A DNA stretch of 44,331 nucleotides from an uncultured Lactobacillus sp. (GTDB taxonomy: Bacteria > Bacillota > Bacilli > Lactobacillales > Lactobacillaceae): assembly GCA_937874185.1 (NCBI GenBank), contig CALNAK010000003.1:1-44331 (forward strand). Reading direction: 5' to 3'. The notes under the pieces were generated by a model. It was not told the DNA's origin, did no database searches, and saw nothing but the letters and a program-made list of their open reading frames with translations. Both the position numbers and the translations under genes were made by a program. Shown here piece after piece: positions 7,455 to 16,900 of this stretch. Each line of letters starts with the position of its first letter. Positions within the stretch are counted from its first letter, which is position 1.

Positions 7455-8429
7455 ATGAAAAAAGTAATATCCAGTATTGTAATTTTCTTGATAGTCCTTT
7501 TAACTGGTGTAGCAATTTCCAAAAGTGACTCAATTAAATATAACAATACGATGAATCGCTTAGGTATGAGCGAGGATGCAGTGGTTTTGCATACAAAATC
7601 TAAGAAGAATTTAACTAATGTAGTTAAGGAGCTTAGTGATAAGAAAAAGGTTTCCAGCTATCAGCTCATTTTCTTCGAAAAAAGTAATAGTGATATCGGT
7701 TATATTTATAGCCATAATAAGATTAATAAGTTACCAATTACTTCTGGTCGTTATTTCTCTTTAGATGATTTTTCATCGCAGATTCCATTTGCTATTCAAG
7801 GTAAGACTTCACAATTGGAGGCTTTCAAACCTCAGAGTCAATCATATATCAAACTCAATAACCGTTTTATTTCAGTTATTGGTAATGTTGGATTCGATGG
7901 GGCAGATATATTGAATAGTCAAACTTTAGTTTCGTTATCTCCTAATCAACCAAAATCCAAATATCATTTGAATCAAGTCACAACAGTTTTGGATGGTCGA
8001 GCAACTTCTAGTAAGGAAAGTTTGAATAAGATAAAAAGTGTTCTGCATGTTAAGTCTGTCCATCGTTATGTACCACAAACAGATGACTTTACCAATGCGG
8101 AAACTAGCAATAATGGTGAACTCTATCTTGTTGGTATCGTGCTATTATTTGTTCTTTTAGTCGCAGTTGATTTCTATATTCTGGTACCACTGAAATTCGA
8201 TTTATCACGTTCAAATCTAACTGGTGATTTAAAGAATAATTATCGTAACGGTTTAATGATCCGTTATTTAATTTATACTTTAGTTCCATTTGGCCTGGGC
8301 TATTTTGTTGTTAATTGGAAGATAGCTATTATCAGCCACAGTACATTCAATCTATTTATGATAATTTCTATACTTATCACAATTTTAGTTGGTATGTCAC
8401 AAATAATTTTTGTTAAAAAAACGGAGTGA
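7455..8429 (+). CDS. Membrane protein with extracellular domain, unknown function
   Basis: A 324-residue protein. A first hydrophobic segment (about residues 4-23) is followed by some 200 hydrophilic residues, then three membrane segments at about 222-244, 267-286 and 296-317. This layout, with ISVIGNVGF and LDGRATS segments in the soluble part, loosely recalls the periplasmic-core plus permease layout of MacB/FtsX-type ABC subunits, but it is shorter and no ATPase gene is adjacent. RBS AGGTGA precedes the ATG. The stop codon TGA overlaps the RBS region of the downstream rRNA methyltransferase gene, so they are probably cotranscribed. I cannot assign a function. Confidence 0.55.
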   Translation: MKKVISSIVIFLIVLLTGVAISKSDSIKYNNTMNRLGMSEDAVVLHTKSKKNLTNVVKELSDKKKVSSYQLIFFEKSNSDIGYIYSHNKINKLPITSGRYFSLDDFSSQIPFAIQGKTSQLEAFKPQSQSYIKLNNRFISVIGNVGFDGADILNSQTLVSLSPNQPKSKYHLNQVTTVLDGRATSSKESLNKIKSVLHVKSVHRYVPQTDDFTNAETSNNGELYLVGIVLLFVLLVAVDFYILVPLKFDLSRSNLTGDLKNNYRNGLMIRYLIYTLVPFGLGYFVVNWKIAIISHSTFNLFMIISILITILVGMSQIIFVKKTE

Positions 8430-8437
8430 AGAATTTA

Positions 8438-9790
8438 ATGAAAGTCGATTTAAGCAATGACTTTAAAGAAAAATATCGTAATTTAATGGGGGACCGTGCT
8501 GAAAAGTTATTTACGGCTATTCAAACTGATAGTCAAGAAGCTTTCAGGCTAAATCCCTTAAAAGATAATTATCAAAATGTATCTTATTCATTAGACAAGC
8601 CAATCGAATATAGTGATATTGGTTACTTTGGTGATATCAACGGTAACTCAATTGATCACTTATCTGGCTATGTTTATAGTCAAGAACCAAGTGCAATGTA
8701 TGTTACTGAAATTGTTGATCCTACTGGAGACGAAAAGATTCTGGATCTCTGTGCTGCTCCAGGTAGTAAAACAACCTATATTGCCTCAAAAATGGCTTCT
8801 AAGGGACTTTTAGTAAGCAATGAGATAAATGCTAAGAGAGCAAAGGTACTGTCCTCTAACATTGAAAGAATGGGTATTACTAATACAGTTGTAACTAATA
8901 ATTCACCAAAAGACTTTGAAAAGAAGTTTGATAACTTTTTTGACAAAATTTTGGTTGATGCACCATGTTCTGGTGAGGGGATGTTCCGTAAGGATCCTGA
9001 ATCAGTTAAGTATTGGTCACTAGATTATGTTGAACAATGTGCCAATCGTCAAAAACATATCCTAGATTCTTCATACAAGTTACTTAACAAAGGTGGAGCA
9101 CTGATTTATTCAACTTGTACTTTTTCTCCTGAGGAAAATGAACAAAATGTTGCTTGGTTCTTAGAAAAATATCCTGATATGCATCTAGTTGAAGTTAAAA
9201 AATTTGCCGGTATGGAAGACGGACGCCCAGAGTGGGGTAACGGTAACCAAGAGTTAACAAAGGCCCTTAGAATGTTCCCTGATCAATTCAACGGTGAAGG
9301 ACACTTCATGTGCAAACTTGTTAAGGATGGCGAACCAGATGAACCAAAAGATAGAAATATCAATGATGGTTTAAAAAAGGACGATATTCAATTCGTTCAA
9401 AAGTTTGCTAAAACAAACCTCAATGGTTTAACACAAAATAATTGGCTAAAGATTAGTGATTACTTGTATCAAGCTGCCACAATGGATAATCGTTTTAAAG
9501 GATTACATATTCTTAGAAATGGTTTGAAATTAGGAGAATTCAAAAAAAATAGGTTCGAGCCCGATATCGCTTGGATATTGGCACTCAAACCTATTGATTT
9601 GAAAACTGTTTTTGAATTAGATCAAGAACAATTTGAAAAATATTTACACGGTGAATCAGTAATTTTACCTGATAAACCAGATTTTGATAATAAATGGATT
9701 GGATTATCTTACGAACAAAAATTATTTAGTTGGGGACGTTACAGTAACCAACAAATTAAAAATGTTTATCCTAAAGGATTAAGAAGGTAA
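8438..9790 (+). CDS. RsmF/NOL1-NOP2-Sun family rRNA m5C methyltransferase
   Basis: About 450 residues. Motif I is LDLCAAPGSKTTYIAS. Motif IV is VDAPCSGEGMFRKDP. Motif VI, with the catalytic Cys of this class, is YSTCTFSPEENEQN. These mark SAM-dependent cytosine-C5 RNA methyltransferases of the RsmB/RsmF type. The C-terminal 170 residues, ending WGRYSNQQIKNVYPKGLRR, match the extra RsmF-type and PUA-like domains found in Firmicute members. The exact rRNA position is not derivable. A GTG at 8426 extends the frame, but GGAG at 8423-8426 is the ribosome binding site for the ATG at 8438, which I chose. The 3' end overlaps fni by 12 bases in convergent orientation. Confidence 0.88.
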   Translation: MKVDLSNDFKEKYRNLMGDRAEKLFTAIQTDSQEAFRLNPLKDNYQNVSYSLDKPIEYSDIGYFGDINGNSIDHLSGYVYSQEPSAMYVTEIVDPTGDEKILDLCAAPGSKTTYIASKMASKGLLVSNEINAKRAKVLSSNIERMGITNTVVTNNSPKDFEKKFDNFFDKILVDAPCSGEGMFRKDPESVKYWSLDYVEQCANRQKHILDSSYKLLNKGGALIYSTCTFSPEENEQNVAWFLEKYPDMHLVEVKKFAGMEDGRPEWGNGNQELTKALRMFPDQFNGEGHFMCKLVKDGEPDEPKDRNINDGLKKDDIQFVQKFAKTNLNGLTQNNWLKISDYLYQAATMDNRFKGLHILRNGLKLGEFKKNRFEPDIAWILALKPIDLKTVFELDQEQFEKYLHGESVILPDKPDFDNKWIGLSYEQKLFSWGRYSNQQIKNVYPKGLRR

Positions 9791-10837
9791 GACAATCTGA
9801 CGTTGTTTTGCATAATTGACTAGGCTCTCATCAAAAATGATGGGGGCTTTTTTGATGTCTGAAATAGACTTTGCGCCAATTACAGCCATAATAATTTTCA
9901 ATTGCTTAACGAAGGCATGGACAAACATCTCAGTTTCACTCAATGAGTACTTTTGAAGATGATGCAGAATAAGTCCAGACATACCAACACTGCTTGCTCC
10001 CATTCGAAGAGCCTTAATAACATCCATAGGTGTTCTGATTCCACCAGATGCAAAAACAGTTAATTTATCTTGATAGGGGATTGACTCAATCATTGACTCT
10101 ACAGTTGAAAGTGAGAATCTATCTAAATAGGTTAAATCAAAACCATGATTTCTAGCATTTTCAATTTGAGCGAAATCAGTTCCACCAAATCCTGCAACAT
10201 CAACATATTTAACGCCAATTTTGTAAAGTTCAGCAATTGTTTCTCTGGATAAACCAAAACCAACTTCTTTCACAACAACAGGTACACTAACTTTTTCTAC
10301 AATATCTTTGATGTTAGCTAACCAGAAAAATTCACGATCACCTTCAGGCATAACAAGTTCTTGAATTCCATTGAGGTGAATTTGTAATGCGTTGGCAGAT
10401 AATAAATCGATTGTTTGTTGAGCTTGTTCAGAGTTGACTTTGGCTGAAACGTTAGCCATGACAAATCCATCAGGATTATTTTCTCTGAGTACAGAAAAAG
10501 AATCCTTAGTTTTCTCTGGCAAACGTAGGTATACGCCCATTGAGCCACTGGAAACAGGGATTTTAAATTTGTGAGCTAACTGAGCTAACTCAATATTGAA
10601 CTTAGTAGATTGTTTAGATCCACCAGTAATGGCATTGAAATAAATTGGATAATTCATTTTCATGTCAATGAAATTAGTCGACAAATCAATATCATCTAAG
10701 CTTAACTCAGGTAACGCATTATGTAGCAGACGTATACCGTCAAAACCAGCAAATGATTCATCTGTAAAAAATTTTTCGGCTAAGAAAAGATGTTCAACTT
10801 TACGTTGAATTTGTTCATCTTGTTTAGGCATGGGCAA
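9779..10837 (-). CDS. fni: Type 2 isopentenyl-diphosphate delta-isomerase
   Basis: A 352-residue FMN- and NAD(P)H-dependent enzyme that interconverts IPP and DMAPP, the last step of the mevalonate block. It has the TIM-barrel signature of the family: FDGIRLLHNALPEL near the start, YFNAITGGS, SGSMGVYLRLPE (flavin region), VVVKEVGFGLS, VDVAGFGGTDFAQIEN, and the phosphate-binding FASGGIRTPMDVIKALRMGA. The ATG overlaps the end of mvaK2 by 14 bases, so translation is coupled in the minus-strand operon mvaK1-mvaD-mvaK2-fni. Its 3' end overlaps the rsmF-like gene and carries that gene's probable terminator on the opposite strand. High confidence. Confidence 0.95.
   Translation of the reverse strand: MPMPKQDEQIQRKVEHLFLAEKFFTDESFAGFDGIRLLHNALPELSLDDIDLSTNFIDMKMNYPIYFNAITGGSKQSTKFNIELAQLAHKFKIPVSSGSMGVYLRLPEKTKDSFSVLRENNPDGFVMANVSAKVNSEQAQQTIDLLSANALQIHLNGIQELVMPEGDREFFWLANIKDIVEKVSVPVVVKEVGFGLSRETIAELYKIGVKYVDVAGFGGTDFAQIENARNHGFDLTYLDRFSLSTVESMIESIPYQDKLTVFASGGIRTPMDVIKALRMGASSVGMSGLILHHLQKYSLSETEMFVHAFVKQLKIIMAVIGAKSISDIKKAPIIFDESLVNYAKQRQIVLPS
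9824..9853 (+). terminator. Plus-strand terminator inside the fni coding region
   Basis: GCTCTCATC (9824-9832) and GATGGGGGC (9839-9847) form a 9-bp stem, allowing G-U pairs in the plus-strand RNA, around loop AAAAAT, followed by six T (9848-9853). It lies 34 bases after the rsmF-like stop and within the last fni codons of the other strand. Confidence 0.7.
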
Positions 10838-11903
10838 TTACTTCTCCAATTTTCAACGTTAGTGGGGTAATTCCAACTTTTCGCCATTCTTTTTTTAATT
10901 CATCAATGTCTAAAGTTTTATCACTCAAGACAATACCGCAATCACCACCACCGGCACCGGAAGTTTTTGCGGAACCACCGAGCTTTTCAGCAATGTTGCA
11001 GAGTTTTTCAAGAAGTTCAGTTTCAATATGAACATCACTAAAGTCAGCTAAATCAGCTAGAAGTGTGCGATATTTACTAAGCATCTCTTTAATTAAAGTA
11101 GAATTATTGGTTTTAAAACCCTTAATTAGATTTTCGACATTATTACGACTGGCATGCAAAAAGTTTTGATATTTAGCAACTTTTTGAGCTTTAGTTAGCG
11201 CAATACGATCTACCAAAATGGAGGTTGAAGCGGGGGATCCGGTCCAACCAACTGTTAATTCGAGATCATCTGGTAAATCAAGTGTTTCTATCTGAAGTTC
11301 TGGCCAATCTAGTGACAAAATTTCTGTAATACTGTGATTACGAATCATATTAAAAATCCAGTTACGGTCTGGAGAATAATAGGCAACAATTCCACCAAAG
11401 GCACTAGCAGCAATATCACCTAAGCTTCCGTTACCTTGAACGGAAAGGTGAGAGATTGCTGAAATCTTATAAATATCCATAGCTGAAAGGTTAAGGTTGT
11501 AGAAATCACCTAAAGTTTTAACTACAGCAACAGTTACAGCTGCCGATGAGCCGAGACCGTATTTTTTACCATCTTCTGAATCGAGTTCACTAGTTACTAA
11601 TAAATCGTAGTAACTTAATTTAACGCCACGTTCTAATGCGTATTTTTCAATGAACTTGATTGCTGCAAGAATGTATTGTAATTGACTTTCAGAGTCATCA
11701 AAGACCAATTCTGTTCCTTGACGATTCCAATGGATAAGTTCTTTATTTAGATTCTTTGACTGAATTGTTCCGCCATTTTGGGACTTGTTGATAGTGACAG
11801 TGACGTACTTGTTCACTGACGTAAGAACGGCTGGGAATCCTGTTTCTACAACAGCGTATTCTCCAGCTAAATATAATTTTCCAGGTGCTTTTCCTGTAGA
11901 CAA
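10824..11903 (-). CDS. mvaK2: Phosphomevalonate kinase
   Basis: A GHMP-family kinase that turns 5-phosphomevalonate into the diphosphate. The GHMP substrate loop STGKAPGKLYLAGEYAVV is at the N-terminus, the ATP loop is KYGLGSSAAVTVAVV, and the C-terminal motif is SAKTSGAGGGDCGIV. The start is debatable: ATG at 11912 and TTG at 11921 are in frame, but GAAAGG at 11919-11914 leaves no spacing for either. The TTG at 11903 gives MSTGKAPGK, matching the short N-terminus usual for the family, with a 10-base spacing, so I chose it (359 residues). It follows mvaD by 24 bases and overlaps fni. Confidence 0.9.
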   Translation of the reverse strand: MSTGKAPGKLYLAGEYAVVETGFPAVLTSVNKYVTVTINKSQNGGTIQSKNLNKELIHWNRQGTELVFDDSESQLQYILAAIKFIEKYALERGVKLSYYDLLVTSELDSEDGKKYGLGSSAAVTVAVVKTLGDFYNLNLSAMDIYKISAISHLSVQGNGSLGDIAASAFGGIVAYYSPDRNWIFNMIRNHSITEILSLDWPELQIETLDLPDDLELTVGWTGSPASTSILVDRIALTKAQKVAKYQNFLHASRNNVENLIKGFKTNNSTLIKEMLSKYRTLLADLADFSDVHIETELLEKLCNIAEKLGGSAKTSGAGGGDCGIVLSDKTLDIDELKKEWRKVGITPLTLKIGEVIAHA

Positions 11904-11927
11904 AAATATCATACCTTTCAATTTTTA

Positions 11928-12893
11928 TCAGATGTATTGGATACCTTGGCCAATATTGGCAACAACGCAAGTTACATTCGATAATTGTTGTTCGATGTAT
12001 GTTTGAACCGCTTGAATCGATTCCTTCGTACATATAATTTTAACATTTGGACCGGCATCAATTGTAGCATACGCAAAGACACCTTTTTGACGTAATTCTT
12101 GAATTAATTGAATAATTTTTATTGTTTCCGGTTCGAAATATGTGAAGGAAGGATTGGCTGAAAGCGTTAACGCGTGCATACTCATCGCATTGTGCTCGGC
12201 AAGTTCACCAATTTTTTGAACATCTTTTTTCGCAATTGCTTGCTTAATTTCTTTTATCTCTGAAGACACCAGTGTAACCCAATTTGAATAAAAAGGGGAG
12301 CTTTTTACACTACTTTCCATTCCAACCGTTGAAGAAATCTTCTTGCTATGCTTATTTATGACAACTGAAAGTATTGATAAATCAATATCTGGATGTTCAT
12401 CGATTGGCACGGCAAAGGAAGTTTCATTGTCATTTCCTGCTTCCCATTCGACAAATCCGCCATAAATAGAACGACTAGCTGATCCAGAACCATTACGAGC
12501 CAAAATAGATAGATGTTTTCTATCAAGCTTTAAATTCATAGTTTCATTAATAGAGGCTGCCAGTGCGGCGAATCCGGATGCAGACGAAGCGAAACCAGCT
12601 GAAGTTGGAACGTGGTTAACTGTGTTGACTTTAAAATGTTCATTAAATGAATACATCTGTCGGACGGTATCCAGATAACTGATAATTCGTTTATTCTGGT
12701 TATTATCTAACAAATTTTGATTCATATAAACAATATCATGTTTGTCATTGATTATCTCGGTTTGTGTATCGGTATAAAAACGGTCAAGGGTTAACGATAA
12801 GCTATTGGTATAAGGTAGCTTTAACCGTTTATTCTTTTTACCCCAATATTTGATCAAAGCAATATTCGTATATGCTCGAGCTGTTTTAGTCAA
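11928..12893 (-). CDS. mvaD: Diphosphomevalonate decarboxylase
   Basis: A 321-residue GHMP-type enzyme that makes isopentenyl diphosphate from mevalonate diphosphate with ATP. The diagnostic N-terminus RAYTNIALIKYWGKKN is present, as are the ATP loop PTSAGFASSASGFAALAAS, the segment GSGSASRSIYGGFVEW, and near the C-terminus ATIDAGPNVKIIC. The start ATG overlaps the end of mvaK1 by 8 bases. Second gene of the minus-strand mevalonate operon. High confidence from several invariant motifs. Confidence 0.96.
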   Translation of the reverse strand: MTKTARAYTNIALIKYWGKKNKRLKLPYTNSLSLTLDRFYTDTQTEIINDKHDIVYMNQNLLDNNQNKRIISYLDTVRQMYSFNEHFKVNTVNHVPTSAGFASSASGFAALAASINETMNLKLDRKHLSILARNGSGSASRSIYGGFVEWEAGNDNETSFAVPIDEHPDIDLSILSVVINKHSKKISSTVGMESSVKSSPFYSNWVTLVSSEIKEIKQAIAKKDVQKIGELAEHNAMSMHALTLSANPSFTYFEPETIKIIQLIQELRQKGVFAYATIDAGPNVKIICTKESIQAVQTYIEQQLSNVTCVVANIGQGIQYI

Positions 12894-13836
12894 CGTCAGT
12901 ATCCTCCGCGTAAATTGATAATGGTTGAATCCAAGTTTGTTCTGCTCCTGATTTAATGAGAGCTTTTTGAATCATTTGTGCACTAGTTAAATTTCTGGCT
13001 AGACAAATGATACATCCGCCACGACCACCACCAGTGATTTTACTACCGAGTGAACCAGCGTGATTGGCAGCATTAATTAAACGGTCAACTTTGGGAATAG
13101 ATAGATCCAATTTAGTTAGGACTTCATTAGCAAGTGAAAAAATCAGACCTAATTGTTTGAGATTACCTTTAACTAAATAATCACTGGCTTTAGTCGCATA
13201 GTCGCCAAGTTGTTGTAGGTAGGAACCGATCCTTTCAGGTTCTCGATCATACATTGTTCTAACATCAGCAACGGTTTCTTTAGTTCGACCTTTGATTCCC
13301 GAATCAGCGATAACAATGAATCCATCAGAATTGAAGTTGAAATGTTTAGGCGCTACATTTTTTCCAAATTTAATTGGACTTTCTGAACTAACAGTTAAAG
13401 CATCTAATCCACTGGCTTTACCGTGAGTGACAGTTTCTGATTTATTAACATAATCTAATAATTCCTGGTGATTCAATTCCTTATCAAAAAAGTCAAAGAA
13501 GGCACGAGTAATTGCAGCAGCTATTGCGGCTGAAGAACCCATCCCTCGGGCAATTGGTAAACCACTATCGATACTAATCGTATAATTCACTTTTGAATCA
13601 TTCAGTTCTTGATCAAGTAAGTTAATCAAGAATTTGACTCCTGATAATGAATCAGGAATCTTATCAATTTTTCCGGCATAATACTTTGAAATTAAAGAAT
13701 TCTCATTACTTTGTTTCATTTTGACAATCACGGGTGTACTAAGTAATGGAATTGCAAAAGCAGGGTAGCCGTAAACTACCGCATGTTCTCCCATTATAAT
13801 AGTCTTTCCATGACTTTTACCTATTCCTTTAAGCAC
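12886..13836 (-). CDS. mvaK1: Mevalonate kinase
   Basis: A 316-residue GHMP kinase that phosphorylates mevalonate, the first step of the cluster. Motifs are GKSHGKTIIMGEHAVVYG at the N-terminus, GLPIARGMGSSAAIAAAI (ATP loop) and KITGGGRGGCIICLA at the C-terminus. The GTG at 13836 is the start: GAGGTG lies 5 bases upstream. An ATG two bases earlier is out of frame and soon stops. It is the first gene of the operon and is divergent from rexB across a 102-base region that must hold both promoters; I did not find convincing -35/-10 pairs. HMG-CoA synthase and reductase genes are not in the window. Confidence 0.95.
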   Translation of the reverse strand: MLKGIGKSHGKTIIMGEHAVVYGYPAFAIPLLSTPVIVKMKQSNENSLISKYYAGKIDKIPDSLSGVKFLINLLDQELNDSKVNYTISIDSGLPIARGMGSSAAIAAAITRAFFDFFDKELNHQELLDYVNKSETVTHGKASGLDALTVSSESPIKFGKNVAPKHFNFNSDGFIVIADSGIKGRTKETVADVRTMYDREPERIGSYLQQLGDYATKASDYLVKGNLKQLGLIFSLANEVLTKLDLSIPKVDRLINAANHAGSLGSKITGGGRGGCIICLARNLTSAQMIQKALIKSGAEQTWIQPLSIYAEDTDVD

Positions 13837-13938
13837 ATGCTCACCTCAGTTTCTCTAAGTCTTTATTTTATACATCTATCGACATGATTTCCACTTTACA
13901 AGCGCTATCTATGATAAAATTTTTGCGGGTGAATAATT

Positions 13939-16900
13939 ATGACATTAAACTTCGTACTAGGTAAAAACCAATTTGACCATCATAAAAAAATGATGGAATT
14001 GTTCCAACATGATTATACGAATGATCCTGATGGACAATTTTTCTTTTTAGTACCAAACCATATAAAATTTGAGTCTGAAGTGAATATCCTTAAATATTTT
14101 GAAAAGGATGACGACTCTTTAATTGCTACCAATAATGTACAGACGTTTTCATTCTCACGTTTGGCATGGTACTTCCTACGTGATAGTAGCGATTATAATA
14201 TAGAAACCTTAACGCAAACTAAGGCTGCAATGCTTCTAAAAAACATCGTTCAAGAACATAAATCCGACTTGAAAATATTTGCAGGAATGATTGATAAGCC
14301 AGGTTTTATTGACCAAATGATTTCACAATTTGATGAATTCATGAATGGTCAAGTTCAACCAGATGACATTGAAATGGTGCTTGATAAAAGTGACCAAGGA
14401 GTCTTTGCGGATAAAATAAAAGAATTGAATCTTATTTATGGTGCTTATTTAGATAAGATTCAAAACTATAATACCAACGATTTTCAGTTAGATTCTTTAG
14501 CTGACTTCTTAAATAAAAAAATCAAAACATCCCAATATCACTTTTATATTGAGGGTTTTTCTAGTTTCACAGCAACTGAATTAAATCTTGTTAAATCAAT
14601 GTTAATAAACGGCGGTAGTTTGGACGTTTCCTTAGTCATGGAAGCTCCAGTCCTAAATTTGGATGATGCTTCAGAATTCTTTTATCGACCAGCAGCAACT
14701 TATCAAAAACTACATGATTTTGCCAAAGATAATCAGATCATTACACGAGATTACTATGCTGATAACAAACGTGTCAGCGACGACCTTAGCAAATTGGAAG
14801 ATTATTGGATTCAATCTAGTGGAGTAGGGACCGGAATTAAAGCCAGTGGCTCAGATAGTCAAAACTCTGTCCAAATCTGGAAATGTACTGATAAACAAAC
14901 TGAGGTTTCAGCTATCAGTACTTATATGCGTCAATTAGTAGCTACACAAAATTATCGGTATAAAGATTTTTTAATCGTTGCTCGTAATCTATCAGAATAT
15001 GGTTCATTTATTGAATCATTTATGGAAAATAATGAAGTCCCATACTTTATTGACTTGCAAAAGAAAATGGCAAATCATCCCTTTAAACGTTTAATTGACC
15101 TCTTATTTGCTATCGTCAATAAAGGGATGCAAGAAGATGATGTTATCGGATTACTTAGGACTGAACTGTTAGTACCTGAAGCATATAAAGATAATATTGA
15201 ACTATTTAGACAAGCCATTGACCTAACTGAAAATTATGCCTTAACTAACGGAATTACCAAACGTGGCTGGCTGGGTGACTCCTTTAGATCAAACGTAAAT
15301 TTGGATGAAGAAGTTGATAAAGTCAAGATTGATGAATATCAACAAATTAATGCCATTAAATCTTTTGTCAAAAATATTTATAATCAATTAGAGAAATTCT
15401 TAAAGGCTGATCATTCTTCATTGGATAGTGCCAGTTTTCTCTATAGTTTCTTAGAAGATAATCAAGTTTTTGCTCAACTTTCAAACTGGCAAAAACAAGC
15501 TACCGAACAAAAGAACCTCACTTTAGCCAATCAACCAGAACAAATAGTTAGTTTATTCAATCAAGTTTTGGATGAGTATGTCTCAGTCTTTGGCGATACA
15601 GAATTTAATTCCAAAGACTTCATCGAAATTCTGGACGCTGCTTTTGAGAATGCTACTTATTCGCAGATTCCGTCAACTTTGGATGCCGTCAGCATATCTG
15701 AAATCGGTATGATTCAGCCTAACAATCGTAAAATCACCTTTATCCTTGGTGCAACAACGAATAATATGCCTGGAACAACGGTTTCAAATAACCTAGTAAC
15801 TGATGATGAACGTGGTTTCTTGAATGATGAATTGACTGATGGTAAATATTTGAATGAATCTGATGAAGTCGTTAATAACGCCGAACCTTTCTTACACGAT
15901 ATAACTTTTACGACTGGTTCGGAACGCCTAATTTTTACATACCCTAATTTCACTGAAGATAATAAGCAACAAGAATTATCTAGTTATGTCACACGAATCA
16001 GAAATCATTTCCGTTTGGATGAACAGGTTATTCTGCTGAATCCTTCAAGTGATGATACAAGTGAAGATCAGGTTATTCGTTATTTGGGTTCAAAGGATTC
16101 AAGTTTGAATTATCTTATCCGTGTTTCTCGATCAGCCATAGATAATAAAAATAATATTTCCGATGCCTGGAAATATGTACGTTCAAAATTACTAAACGAA
16201 CAACCAGAAACTTCTGAATTTGCCCTCAGTTCTTTGGAATATCAAAATAAGCCACACGATTTAAGTGCTGAGACGGTTAATGCTCTTTATGGAAAGAATA
16301 TTAATGTTTCAATATCACGATTAGAAACATTCTATATGAATGAATATGAATATTTCTTGAAATATGGGTTATTCTTGCGACCAAGACGTTTGTTTGAAGT
16401 TACCCCAGCTCAAACTGGTTCAGTTTTCCATGCTGTTTTGGATAGTCTGGTTAAATATTTGAATCAAAATCAAATTTCACTCAAAGATATTTATGATCCA
16501 ACTAGTGAAATAGATGCCAGTGATACGCAAATTAGAAAACTAGTTGGCGAATTATTTGATAATCAGATCAATCTACCAGAGAATCGAATTTTTACATCAT
16601 CTGATCGTATGCTTTATATTGCCAGCAAACTTCAAAGTACACTGTTGCAACTGATCAAGAATATGGAAGTTCAATTTTCCCGTAACGGCTTCGCTCCAAA
16701 AGCCTCAGAGGTTACCTTTGGACGTATCGACAATAAAGAAGACTTACCAGGTCTGTCTTATGAAATACCCGGCGGTCACAAAGTTAATGTCCGTGGAAAA
16801 ATTGACCGAATCGATGAAATGACCTTAGATGATATTTCTTATTTAGCAATTATTGATTATAAATCGAGTGATAAGAAATTTGAATTTGCTAAATTCCTCG

